Source: Pleurotus ostreatus/Saccharomyces cerevisiae fusant (Eukaryota > Opisthokonta). From it: 23,922 bases of DNA. This document shows positions 1 through 11,105 of this stretch, piece after piece (position 1 is the first letter of the stretch; the number at the start of each line of letters is the position of its first letter). The notes beneath the pieces are model-generated. The model was not told where the DNA came from. It did no database searches and saw only the letters and a list, made by a program, of their open reading frames with translations. The position numbers and the translations under genes are program-made. The stretch covers positions 1-23,922 of the forward strand of contig JAMQCK010000418.1 in assembly GCA_024196135.1 (NCBI GenBank), written 5' to 3'.

Positions 1-557
1 ATCTTCTGACAGGAGAGCTGCACGCGGGAGACGCCGAGCGTCGCGGAGGAGCCCTTGAGGAAGTGGCCGAGGGAGGAGAGCTTGGGGAGGTCGGACGACT
101 TGCTGGATGGTGGGTCCGTCAGCGCTGGCCGTCGCGGGAAGAGGTGATGCCGGCTCACAGGGCCTGGTCCATGTCCTCGAACGTCGTCTCTGCTTGCGAA
201 AAGTACTCGTCGACCATGCCGCGGCTGAAGTCGTGCGTCTCGTCCTCGTCGAGATCGAGCAGCTGCTGGAACGTGTCCATGTTGATCATGGACTACGCAC
301 GACGTCAGGATGTGTGGGAAGGGTCATTGCTGGCGGCGACGCACCTCGGGGGACTCTGGCTCGGGCGTCTCTGGCTGCTTGGTGGCGGGCTCCGGCTTCG
401 GCTCTGGCTTCGCCACTGGCGCCTCTGGCTTCGTGTCCGCCACGGGCGACCGCGTCGGCGTCCTAAGCGCATCCTTGGTGTCGCGCGGCGGCTCGGGCCT
501 CTTGTGTGTCGTGTCTGGCTTGGATAGGATGGTCGTCGTCGCTACGGCGGCTGCCAT
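1..557 (-). CDS. YPD1: Histidine-containing phosphotransfer protein Ypd1 (3' end cut off by window edge)
   Basis: Ypd1 relays phosphate from hybrid histidine kinases to the response regulators Ssk1 and Skn7, controlling the HOG osmostress pathway. Exons read on the minus strand: 557-345, 292-159 and 102-1 (continues outside). Introns are 52 and 56 bp, GTGCGT/GTGAGC to TAG/CAG. The start is the ATG at 557-555; an open stretch further upstream has no ATG. The first 71 residues are low-complexity and rich in Pro, Glu and Lys (PEP/KPE repeats). Then comes the family core, MDTFQQLLDLDEDETHDFS followed by VDEYFSQAETTFEDMDQAL, and the phosphotransfer motif LSSLGHFLKGSSATLG, in which His129 of this model should be the phosphorylated residue. 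The C-terminal helices lie beyond position 1. Identification rests on the HPt motif and is strong; exact N-terminus less so. Confidence 0.93.
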
Positions 558-1549
558 GATGTGCTCGCTGTCGTGTGCGATGAGGAAGATCCGTGCTGGG
601 TGGGAGCAAGAAAGCAACGCTGATTATCAACTCGGCAAACGAGCAAGTGCATGCTCGACGCCCGGTCCGAGCCGCCGACGCGCGTGTTCTGATCACATTA
701 TCTCGTTACGTCACCGCGCGCTTAAGCGTCGCGCCCTTCTCACGTTCAGAAGGCCTATTGTGGTTCGACTGGCGGGCCTTGTGCCCCAAAGGGCGCGCCA
801 TGAGCTGACCTCAGGCCCTGCAAAGAGACCTCTAGCATACCGACACGACGAATACGCCGTCGGCCCGCTCTCGATCTCTCATCCGACTCCACCGTCGGCC
901 CAAGGCGGCACGACCTACGCGTGTGTCTTGAGACGCGAGCGAAGAGGAGGGTGGACCCTCTTCCGTGGACGCTGCATTGTTCGGAGGATCCAATTCGTCG
1001 TGCACGCAGCCCGCAGCCCGCACGCCAGTACATAAACCGGAGGATTCAGAAGTCCCGGCGCGCCCGGCATTGACGTCGACGGTCGACCTTGTTCGCCAGT
1101 CGAGAGGTCTAGAGGGTCGACGTGCTACTGGAAGTCAGGTATTTTCGTTTCCCGTGATACTCGGAAGGCACCGCGATGCGCATGTAGAGTTGACAGCCGC
1201 CCGCGGACCAAGCACAGGTAAGAATTGCGCCGCAGTTCTCAACGTCAACCAGAGGGAGATGCACCGCCTCGAGAGCGAAGTTGCTACGCTTTGACTTGCT
1301 GTCGCGGACAACGGCAGGGTCCTCTGCAAAGCGGGGAGCACGGATATAAGGGAGCAGTGAAGTTGACTGACGTACCGTTCGCTGCTATCAACAGATAGGC
1401 CCCCTCGAGGTCAAACATGCAAAGATAGCTCCAACGCCGTTGTCAACGCACACAGTTCGCGGTGTTTATGTTTATGTGCGAAGATGGAAGCCAAAGCGGA
1501 CACGAGGGAGATGTGGAAGAGTCTTTGCAATGACGTCCACCTACACAAG
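558..1549. other. Intergenic region between YPD1 and COQ7; no supported gene
   Basis: This stretch lies upstream of YPD1 and downstream of COQ7 (both minus strand), so it should hold the YPD1 promoter and the COQ7 3' UTR. Open frames of up to about 110 codons occur on both strands, but none shows a recognisable motif. A TATAAG sequence lies at 1345-1350 on the plus strand with no convincing gene behind it. Confidence 0.6.
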
Positions 1550-2596
1550 TTAGACACGCTTGCAAAGCTCGATAGCAACCTTGCACCCCGCGCCTACGAT
1601 GGTGCTCAGCAAAGCGTGAGCTGGCGCCCTTTGCGCGTAGTTCTCCACTGCGATATCCAGATGCTCCAGTTCATCGTCTCGGAACTCCTCAATGACCTTG
1701 CGGAGTAAAGGCACGCTTGGATGGTCGTTCGGCAGGTCCTCTATCTCCTTCAGTTGACTGCAATCGTGAGCACAAATACCAATGCCGGAGGGTAGCGCGT
1801 GGCGGCTGTAGCCAAATCCACGCTCTACCCAGAAAGCCGGAGCACTCACTCATCATAATGCTCCCCAATCACCGTCTCCACGGCCTCCGTGCACGCCATC
1901 GCCGCTTCGCGGCTCATGAGCGCAGTCCCTGCGCCCAGCAGGAAGCCCCCTGCGCGCGCGGCGTCGGCGAGGATGGTTGGCCGGACGCGGTGCTGCACCT
2001 GCAGCTTGTCCATGACGTTGATGTGCTTCTTCTCTTGTTCCCACATTTCCTTTGTGTGGGCGCGGTTAGTGAAGGGTCCAGGCAATCAAGGAGGGTAACT
2101 GCGGTTCGCGGGAAGGGGGTGAAGAATAGGTATGGAAGGATGGAAGGAAGGGAGGGGTATGGGAGGGAAGTGTGGGTGCGCATGGGGCTATGGGTTTGCA
2201 TGGAAGGAACGAGTGGGCTTTCAGGGTGTATAAGGGGAATATAACCGCATGGTTAGGGCAACGCACCTTGATGAGCTCCCGAGTATTCTTGTCTCGGCTG
2301 AACACCGCATATTGACCCATGTATATCCAGTTCGCGGCTATCTCTCCGGCCTGGTCGACTCGGAGGGCAGCATCCAAAGCTGACCGCTGTTCTGGAGTTA
2401 TGTCCGGAGTAGTGGATACAGAGGGAGCGTCCGGGTCGGTAGACTTGGTGTACGCATCGCTAGCGAGTGTGCGATGGGTTGACAAATGCGAGGAACTCGC
2501 TACGGGGGTCGAGTGCAATGATCGTGAAGCGCTATTGAGACGCCTCGCAGATGAGAGGAGGCGTCGAGAACTACTTCTGATCGTCTGCGCGTACAT
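1550..2596 (-). CDS. COQ7: 5-demethoxyubiquinone hydroxylase Coq7/Cat5 (mitochondrial)
   Basis: Coq7 is the diiron monooxygenase that hydroxylates demethoxyubiquinone in the penultimate step of ubiquinone synthesis, on the matrix side of the mitochondrial inner membrane. Exons on the minus strand: 2596-2267, 2049-1850 and 1757-1550 (TAA at 1552-1550), giving 245 residues. The first 45 or so residues are rich in Arg and Ser without acidic residues, as expected of a mitochondrial presequence. The iron ligands of the family are present: Glu85 (VDQAGE), Glu116 and His119 (MWEQEKKH), Glu168 (CTEAVE), and Glu206/His209 (DDELEH). The C-terminus, AGCKVAIELCKRV, matches the family end. The first intron is long for this window (217 bp); the second (92 bp) splits the second Asp codon of GEHYDD. 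It shares a promoter with the divergent CHL1. Confidence 0.96.
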
Positions 2597-2804
2597 GGCG
2601 CCTCGGACCGAGTGGGGTGAGGGAGAGTGGTAATTAGCCACGCGACCGGCATTCTGGCCGGCAAACGCGCATCACGTGCGTCATTTACCACGAACGCGTC
2701 TTGCCTTCGACCACGACGCGCGTGCTTGTGGACGCGTCTTCTCGTCGGCGTTGGCGTTTTCTGACGCATATATGCATTGAATCTGACTGGGAGCTCTGTG
2801 CAAC
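2597..2804. promoter_or_regulatory. Bidirectional COQ7/CHL1 promoter with two ACGCGT boxes
   Basis: The 208 bp between the divergent start codons must contain both promoters. It holds ACGCGT at 2694-2699 and 2732-2737. ACGCGT is the MluI cell-cycle box bound by MBF-type (Mbp1/Swi6) factors that drive G1/S genes. A third copy at 2821-2826 falls just inside the CHL1 coding sequence. CHL1 acts in S phase, so the boxes fit its expected timing. That they are functional is inference. Confidence 0.55.
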
Positions 2805-5800
2805 ATGTCGCACAATAGCGACGCGTCTCTCGTCCTCCCCACACCTTCCGAGTTTCCCTCCTTCCCCTACCCTCAGCCGTACCAGATCCAGCTCGACCTC
2901 ATGCGTCACCTCTATGAAGTCCTCGAAAGCAAGAAAATAAGCATAGTAGAAAGTCCCACAGGCACCGTGCGTCTCACTTTCTATACCATCCAACCCCTTC
3001 ACTCACCGATCGCCCTTCCCCCGACCAGGGCAAAACCCTCTCCCTCCTCACCGCCAGCCTCACCTGGCTGCGCGACCACCACGACCGCGCGCGCAAAGCG
3101 CACGCGCTGGAGGTGACCGGCAACGCGAAGAAGAGCACGCCGCAGTGGGCGATCGACCAGGCGGTGGCGCGCAAGAAGCGCGAGCTGGAGGCTAGGGAGG
3201 AGGAGTGGGAGGAGCGGATGAAGAAGGCGAGGGCGAAGGAGGCGAAGTTGAGGGCGAAGGTGGTGCATATGAAGAAGAAGCCAGTGAGTACGATACAGGG
3301 AGGGGGTGAGCTACTTACTCATGATGATCCGCCAGAGAGTGGAAGGAGCAGAGGGTAGCAAGACTATGTCTTCGATCAACGAGGCGCGATATTTGCCTTC
3401 AGATGATGAGGATGCGGAGGATGAAGATGGAATGTCGAAGGAGGTTCGGGCTCTGTTCGCAAAGTACGTGCCTACTCTCTCCTCCGCGAGCGCATCTGAC
3501 AGACCTTCATCTAGGATTGAAGCTAGCCGCAATACCTCCCGGATAACGGAGGAAGACGAGGAAGCCCTTAAGTGCACCAAGATCTATTATGCGTCGCGAA
3601 CGCATAGTCAGCTATCGCAAGTCTTGCCGGAGTTACGACGGGTGGACGAGCGGCGTGGGCAATGTAGTTCATCTGCCTCAGACGACTCTCAGCCAAAGAA
3701 CACGAATGGAAAGTTTGCGCGCGATTGCGGCAAGCGCCCCCGAGACGAAGATGACGAGGTCCAGTACTACACTACCACCCGTGCCGTGGCTCTGGGCTCG
3801 AGGAAGCAACTTTGCATCAACGACATGCTGCTCAAGGGTAAGCGCGTCGACCTTGACGAGGCGTGTCGAGCGATGTTGGCAGGTGAGCCTTATCCCTTCA
3901 TATGCATTGCCACGATCCTCATTGTTGCTGCCAGAGAAGAAAGAGAAGCGATGTCCGCACCTTCCGTCCCAAGAAGAGGAAGCGGCCATGCTCGACTTGC
4001 GAGACCAAATTCTGGTTTGCCGCGCTCGTGTATGCGCCTGTCTCTATACTCATTTCCCATCAGGCCACACCAAAAGATATTGAAGAACTCGCCGCAACCG
4101 GGCGCGCCTCTGGTATCTGCCCGTACTTTGGATCGCGCAAGGCTATCGACCAAGCGGAGGTGAGCCCGTTTCGTTGGAGAAAGTTGCACGAATCTGACAT
4201 GCCTTTTAGCTCGTCACCCTCCCCTACAACCTCCTCTTCCAGAAGAGCGCACGCGAGGCGCTTGGGATCGACCTCAAGGATCAAATAGTGGTTATTGACG
4301 AGGCGCATAGTAAGTCATTCGTATCTGCCTTCATCATGCTTTGTCCCGGCGCCCTCGGTTGTCATCCTCCCTACATTCACCCGACCTTACACCCACCCCG
4401 AACCTACACCGACGTTCACCCTCCCTCGATACACAAACGCTAACGCGCCCGCCCAGACGTCATCCCCACCCTCCTCTCCCTCTCTACCACCTCGCTCCCC
4501 TTATCCCAGATCCGTCTCTCCCTCGCGCAGGTCACGACCTACCTGGCGAAGTTCAAGGCGCGGCTGAAGCACGTGCATGTGCTCAGCTTGCGGCGCTTGA
4601 CAGTGTTTTTGGAGAGTCTGGTGGCGTGTGTGGAGGGGTGGGGTGGGGTGGAGGGTGCTGCGAGTGGTGTGGCGAGGGACGCAGTAGGCGGTGCGAAGGA
4701 CGCGACTGGTGGGGCGAATGGGGTGAAGGCGAAGGAGAACGGGCAGCGACAAGCAAGCTTGAAACCTACTGGCAAGCCTGCGCCTGGACATATGCAGTCG
4801 AAGGCTGGTCTTCAGACGAAGCCCGCGCATCTCACCCTCCCACCAAAGACCGAAATTATGACCCCGAACGACTTCGTCTCGCGCCTCGGCAAGAAGGTCG
4901 AAGGCATCAACGTCCTCGAGGTCGAGCGGTATCTGAAGGCTAGCCGCATTGCGAGGAAGATCAGTGGGTATTGCTTGGAGTTGGAGGAGGTTGAGGGGGA
5001 GGGCGAAGGGCTGGGTGGAGGGCAAGGCGGAGGTGGGAGGACGGACCGGGAGAGGAAGCGGGAGTTGGGTGAGTAATTGTTCGTTCGAAGATGTGGGAAG
5101 TGGAAGGGGCTGACGGGGAGCTATACAGCAAGGAAGAGGAAGGGTATGATCCCGCCGTTGCATGCGGTAGAGGACTTTATGGTCAGCTTGAGTGGGATGA
5201 ATGATGGTAAGCAGCTTCGTCCATGAATCCATGAAGCGTTGGCCAACTTTCCGGTTACGCTGAATCTAACGCTGGCCACCTAGACGGTCGCATATCTTTC
5301 ATCCGCAACGCAAACGGCTCGCTCGAAGTCCGGTATCAGCTACTCAACCCCGAGCCCAACTTTGCGGAGGTCGTGGACGAGGCGAGGGCGGTAGTGCTCG
5401 CGGGTGGGACGATGTCGCCGGTGAGGCCGCGCTCTCTACAGAGCACTCTCCACTAGAGGGCGGAATATGCTGCTGACGCCCCCACCAGATGTCCGACGTT
5501 TTCAACCAACTCTTCTCCCACGTCGCCGCCGAACGGCTTACCAGCTTCTCTTGCGGGCATATTATCCCCGCGAACAACTTGCAGACGCTCGTGGTGACGA
5601 AGGGACCGAAGGGCGGGCCGCTCGAGTTTAAGGCGGAGAGGCAGAAGGATCCTGCGGCGGTGAGTACTCCTGTATCCACTATTTTATCCCCGAGAAACCT
5701 CGTTTCTCGGCGCTCGCATATGCTTGTCGGTCTTGAAACGATGCTGATACCCTATGCAGATCGAAGAGCTCGGTCAAGTCCTGTTCAACCTCGTCTGCGT

Positions 5801-6574
5801 CACGCCGAAGGGCATGGTCGTGTTCTTCCCGTCGTACAACTTCCTCAATGCGGCGAAGGCGGCGTGGGGCCAGTCAGGGACGTTGGGGAGGTTGGAAGGA
5901 AGGAAGAAGATATTCTTCGAGCCTGAAGAGACCACCGACGTCGACAAGGTCTTGCAGAGCTATGCTACTGCGGTGCACGAGGTGGTACGTATCACCTCTT
6001 CCCCTCTTTCCCCCTTCTATGATCCTCGACTGTTGGCTGATACATCCACCCTCAGGATCTCGCTCGACCCAAACCCGGCGCCCTCCTCTTCGCGGTCATT
6101 GGCGCCAAGCTCTCCGAAGGCCTGAACTTCGCCGACGACCTCGCTCGCTCCGTCGTCATCATTGGCATGCCGTACGCGAACCTGGGCAGCGCGGAGCTGA
6201 AGGAGAGGATGGCGTATGTCAAGCGTCTGGAGGAGAGGCGGGTGAGAGAAGGGAAGCATGTGAGAGGGAAGGGCGCGAAAGATGCAGCCGCGGAGCTGTA
6301 CGAGAACATGTGTATGAACGCGGTCAATCAGTCCATTGGTGAGTGGACTGGGGCTTCGGGATAGGTAGAATGGGGCTGACACTCGTCGCCAGGTCGTGCG
6401 ATTCGCCATCAAGGAGACTGGGCCGCGCTTGTGCTTCTGGATCGCCGATATGCGAATACCGCCATACGTAACAAGCTGCCGAAGTGGATTGGGAGTGGTC
6501 TGACTGTCGCGGACACATACGGAATGGTGATCAAGGAGCTGGCGACTTTCTATCGACAGAAGACGGCTGCATGA
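2805..6574 (+). CDS. CHL1: ATP-dependent DNA helicase Chl1/DDX11 (XPD-family Fe-S helicase)
   Basis: Chl1 is a 5'-3' superfamily 2 helicase of the nucleus, needed for sister-chromatid cohesion and fork stability. Fourteen exons: 2805-2966, 3029-3283, 3336-3463, 3515-3882, 3935-4014, 4064-4159, 4210-4309, 4457-5068, 5129-5206, 5284-5420, 5489-5659, 5760-5984, 6056-6338, 6393-6574; 958 residues, normal for the family. All phases agree. Walker A (SPTGTGKT, about residues 50-57) is split by intron 1. The four Fe-S cysteines are at 282 (RKQLCIN), 299 (DEACRAM), 311 (KRCPHLPS) and 350 (GICPYF). The Walker B box is VVIDEAH (DEAH 393-396), split from the following NVIPTLL by a 147-bp intron. Also visible are [22 protein letters not shown] and motif [15 protein letters not shown] (about 896-908). 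The four cysteines and the PYNLLF motif favour Chl1/DDX11 over Rad3 or FANCJ. Two low-complexity insertions look lineage-specific. Confidence 0.95.
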
Positions 6575-6813
6575 CATGCTCCTATTTAACGCTGATTTTT
6601 TGTGAGCCCCATTCTTTCTTTGCTTCGAGACGTGCAATATTCTCACCTCTCTTCCAGCGAGCCGTATGATCTATATACCAATGTAACATAGCGTACACAT
6701 TTCAGCGCCTGGTAAAGGTAGTTCAACCGTGGGAATGTCTACGGCCACGCGAGTACGCGATCGCCGTCTATTGATTTCATCACCGCCGGGCCGGACACAT
6801 TTTACCCTCCACC

Positions 6814-9800
6814 ATGGAGGAACAATCACACAAAGCTCATCGCGTATCTAAGAAGGACAAGGGGAAGGGGAAGGAAAAGCAGAAGGGGTTCAACGAGAAG
6901 GTGCGTGCCCCGTTGTATCTCAAAAACTTTTATTGACTTTGCACAGGCCTTCGCCCCCAAGTCCGGACGTCGAGCGGAGCGCCAGGGACGCCGAAATGTC
7001 GAGCGCGATCAGACGCGCCTCCATGTCCCCCTCGTCAACCGCACGCCAGACGACGAGCCTCCGCCAGTCGTAGTTGCCATAGTAGGACCCCCTGGTGTGG
7101 GCAAGACGACACTACTGAAGTCACTCGTCCGACGCTACACGAAGCAGACGCTCAGTGATCCCAAGGGCCCGATCACTGTGGTTAGCGGCAAGAAGAAACG
7201 CCTTACCTTCGTCGAGTGCAACAACGACCTGAACAGCATGATCGACATCGGCAAGGTCGCTGACCTCGTCTTGCTTATGATCGACGGGTCATTTGGGTTT
7301 GAGATGGTGCGTCCTACTTCCCCTCGTCCTCGATCACTGCTAACACACACCACAGGAAACCTTCGAGTTCCTCAACATCCTCCAGTCCCATGGCTTCCCC
7401 AAGGTCATCGGCATCCTTACCCACCTCGACCTCATCAAGAAAGCCGTGACGCTGCGCGCCACCAAGAAGATGCTCAAGAAGCGCTTCTGGACAGAAATCT
7501 ACCAGGGCGCGAAGCTCTTCTACCTCTCCGGTGTGCTCAACGGGCGCTACCCTGACTCCGAAATCATGAACCTCTCGCGTTTCATCGGCGTGATGAAGTT
7601 CCGTCCGCTCGTCTTCCGGAACACGCACCCTTACGTGCTCGTCGACCGTCTGGAGGATATGACTCCGCGCGAGGAGGTGCGCCAGAGCAAGGGGAAGTGC
7701 GATCGCACGGTGACGCTGTACGGATACGTGCGCGGGACGAACCTGCGCCATCACACGCGCGTCCATATACCGGGCGTCGGCGACTTCGACGTCGACTCGG
7801 TGGAGAAGCTGGGCGACCCCTGCCCCATGCCGGACGCGGACTCGGAGAAGAGGCGGAAGCTGAGCGAGAAGAAACGGCTGATCATCCATGCACCGATGAG
7901 CGATGTCGGGGGCGTATCCTACGACAAGGACGCGGTGTATATCAACGTGCCGGGCAGCTTCACGCGGGGGAACGATGAGATGCCGAAGGGGGAGGGCGAG
8001 CAGATGGTGATGGACCTGCAGGACGTCAACTCAACACTCGAGGACGCCGTTGCGCGGAGTCAAATACGACTCTTCGGGTCATCGTCGAAGGGTCTGGAGG
8101 TGCAGGAGAGGGAGGAGATGGATGAGGACGACTTCGGTGACGAGTCCGGGGATGAGGAAGAGGAAGAGGAGTCTGACGATGAAGCTGAGGACGGGGATCC
8201 GGACGAGGACAACACTTTGCCTGACGCCGACCGTCATCAAGGCCCAAATACAGGTCGGACATCAAGACGAAATCCCGCTCGTGGAATGGCCTCATCCTCA
8301 CAAAAACAGAAGACCGACGTCGCCTTCGCAGAGAGCGACTCCGAGCTGGGCGATGAGGAAGAGGAGGATGACTTCGGCGGTCGCGTGCGTTTCGAGGACG
8401 ATGTCAATGTCCCCAGCGACGAGGAGGATGATGACGGCATGGAAGTCGACGAGGATGATACCGGTGCGCGGTGGAAGCGGAACATGGGCGACAACCTTGC
8501 GTCATTACGGCGGAAAGAGCGAGACTGGACCAAGCTCATATATCGCACGGACCTCGAGCCAGAAGCGGTCTTGCTACAGATTAATGGCGAGAGCGAAGGC
8601 GAGGACGCGGAGGAGGAGAAGGAGGGGGAGGATGATGACTTCTTCGAGGTGAAGAAGAAGGCGACGCAGGAAACCGAGGACGAGGTGGAGGGCGTCATTC
8701 GTGACGACCTCAGCAAATGGGAAGACGAGGAGATGCTCGAATCCCTTCGCCACCTATTCATCACCGGCGGCGAGGCAGGCGAGGACGGCGAAGAGGGTGC
8801 TCCCTTCGAGGACCTCGAGGCCGGCGAAGGTTCCGACGCCGAGGGCGACGCTGCACCTTCAGCCGAGAGCAAATCCGCCTCCGCCCTCGCCGCCAAGAAA
8901 GAGCTCCTCAAGCGCAAGTTCGACGAGCAGTACGACGACCCCTCCGCCTCCAAGCTCGACTTCTACGACGAGAAGAAGGAGGAGATGGCGCAGCAGCTCG
9001 CGCTCAACCGCGCCGAGTTCGCCGGCGTCGACGCCGAGTCGCGCGCGCTCATCGAGGGCTTCCTCCCCGGCGCGTATGTGCGCATCCTCCTGCGCGGCGT
9101 CCCCGCCGAGTTTGTCGAGCACTTCGACCCCGCGTACCCGCTCATCGCGGGCGGCCTCGTCACCGCGGAGACGCAGATGGGCTTCGTGCAAGTTCGGATA
9201 AAGCGTCACCGGTGGTTCACGAAGACGCTGAAGACGAACGACCCGCTGATCTTCTCCCTCGGCTGGCGGCGGTTCCAGTCCATCCCCATCTACTCCCTCG
9301 ATGACCACTCAATCCGGATGCGCATGCTGAAGTACACGCCGGAGCACATGCACTGCTACGCGACGTTCTACGCGCCCGCGGCCGTGCCGAATACCGGCTT
9401 CTGCGCGTTCAACTCCGTGGAGTCGGATGGGCGGGCGGGCTTCCGCGTCGCGGCGACGGGCGTCGTGCTCGATATTGACCGCAGCGTGAAGATCGTGAAG
9501 AAGCTAAAGCTGACGGGCGTGCCGTACAAGATCTACAAGAACACGGCGTTCGTGAAGGACATGTTCAGCAGTGCGCTCGAGGTGGCGAAGTTCGAGGGCG
9601 CGAATGTGCGGACGGTTAGTGGGATCCGGGGTCAGATCAAGAAGGCATTGTCGAAGCCGGACGGCGCATTCCGTGCGACCTTCGAGGATAAGGTACTGAA
9701 AAGCGGTAAGTCCTGCTGCTTTGCCCAATACTCTATGCGCTAAACACACGCGTAGATCTTATCTTCCTGCGCGCATGGTACACGATCCAGCCTCGGAGGT

Positions 9801-10318
9801 TCTACACGCCAGTCACCTCATTACTTCTGGAGGACAAGGCCCGTTGGCAAGGCATGCGTCTCACTGGCCAGGTCCGCCGCGAAGAGGGCCTCAAGACGCC
9901 GCTCAACGTCAACTCCACCTACAAGAAGATCGAGCGCGCCCCACGCCGCTTCAACCCCCTCCGCGTCCCGCAAAAACTCCAGGCCGAGCTGCCCTATGCA
10001 TCCAAGCCCAAACTCACCGCGCCGCAAAAGCGGCAGACCTACCTGCAGAAGCGCGCGGTCGTGATGGAGCCTGAGGAGAAGCGGGCGATCGCGCTGCTGC
10101 AGCAGATGCGCGCGCTCCGCGGGGACCAGGTGAAGCGCCGGCGCGAGAAGAAGGCGGAGAAGAGGGAGGAGAGGGAGAAGGCGCTTGCGAAGGAGGAGGC
10201 GAAGAAGGGCGAGAAGGAGAAGGAGAAGCGGAAGGAGTACATGCGCATTGCGGGGCAGAAGAGCAAGCGGGATGCGGATATGGAGGGCGGGCGGGGTGGC
10301 AAGCGGCGGAAGACATGA
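6814..10318 (+). CDS. BMS1: Ribosome biogenesis GTPase Bms1
   Basis: Bms1 is a nucleolar GTPase of the small-subunit processome that works with Rcl1 and U3 snoRNP in 18S rRNA maturation. Four exons: 6814-6900, 6947-7306, 7356-9705, 9756-10318; 1119 residues, as in other fungi. Introns are 46-50 bp. The ATG at 6814 is in good context (ACCATGG). A Lys-rich N-terminus leads into the P-loop [14 protein letters not shown] (about residues 76-89), then [20 protein letters not shown] and THLDLIKK of the G domain. Two Asp/Glu-rich stretches follow (about residues 400-525 and 560-655). The conserved C-terminal domain includes [20 protein letters not shown], then TGFCAFNSV and [20 protein letters not shown]. 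The tail is a Lys/Glu/Arg-rich probable helix ending in GGKRRKT, likely a nucleolar localisation signal. The 1120-residue two-domain layout separates it from its shorter relative Tsr1. Confidence 0.97.
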
Positions 10319-11105
10319 GGGGGCACATACCGTGTGTAGTTCTAGTCGTGTACTTCGTCGCTGCAGACAACTCAGAGTGGTTCAGCATGAGCACAACGAA
10401 TATCATATGAGGCATATCTCTGTCGGGGCACTTAAAATGTACGGTACAAACTATACAGGGCGGTACAATGCGATACAAGCGGACGCGAGTCCGTCGATAG
10501 ACAGACACAGAACTCCCGAGCGCGATTATGCTCAGGGATTGTCCAGAGGAGGAGGGGGTTCAGGACGTCATACTAGCCGACGGTCAACGCACGCCTGGCT
10601 CAAGTCCAGTCGCCGCATCACTTTCCACGCTCCGGCCATATCTTGCGGGCCAGCGCGCATCGGTCGCTCGAAGGATGTCCACCTGGCGTGGGATTGCTCC
10701 CAACCTCCAAGCTGTCCAGCGCGTATCCGACCACGACCCTCGTGTACAGGTCGGGGATCTCAGTCGACATCCACGAGATGAGAGGGAGACGACAAGCTGC
10801 TTATATACTGCCGGGACTACAGCTCTCGTGGCTGTGGAGAATTGCTGTTTGGTTTATGGGCGTTATTTGGCATGATCACGGTGGCGTCGTCGGGAGTTGC
10901 CGACTGGTCTGCGTCGACGAAGGATAGCTGGTCCTTTACCATCTCGATGTCCCTCTCGTCTCGCGATACTGTAAGACCTCTTGGCGTCAAGAAGAGGGTT
11001 TCAATTCCATTGTTGTAAGGAGAGAGAATAATACATCAAAAAGTAGTAGTGAGCGCGCAATCGTGCATGTATAGTACACGAGTGTCGCGCGACCGCCGAC
11101 CAGTT
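10319..11105. other. Intergenic region between the converging BMS1 and F-box genes
   Basis: The two flanking genes converge here, so both 3' UTRs should lie in this stretch. On the minus strand an open frame of about 65 codons runs from roughly 11020 to 10830 (contains VKDQLSFVDADQS). It has no start codon near its 5' end and no partner exon in the 60 bp before the F-box stop. A minus-strand TATATAAG occurs near 10800. I do not call a gene. Confidence 0.5.

Noticed and set aside
1484..1708. Plus-strand 74-codon frame behind a TATAAG at 1345
   Set aside because: It lies almost wholly antisense to the well-supported last exon of COQ7 and shows no family motif.
8237..8953. Long antisense open frame (Ser/Pro-rich) opposite BMS1, and similar ones at 7314-7889 and 10014-10508
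   Set aside because: They are mirror images of the acidic and Lys/Glu-rich BMS1 codons in GC-rich DNA; repeated GAG/GAC/AAG codons leave the antisense frame open. No motifs, no start context.
8701..9304. Alternative-frame Ser/Pro- and Arg-rich open frames inside BMS1
   Set aside because: Frame-shifted shadows of a conserved exon with strong third-position GC bias.
10620..10785. Minus-strand 52-codon ORF starting MSTEIPDLYTRVVVGYALDS behind a TATATAAG
   Set aside because: The TATA lies only about 25 bp before the ATG, the frame ends without a motif, and no further exon could be linked. Too weak to call.
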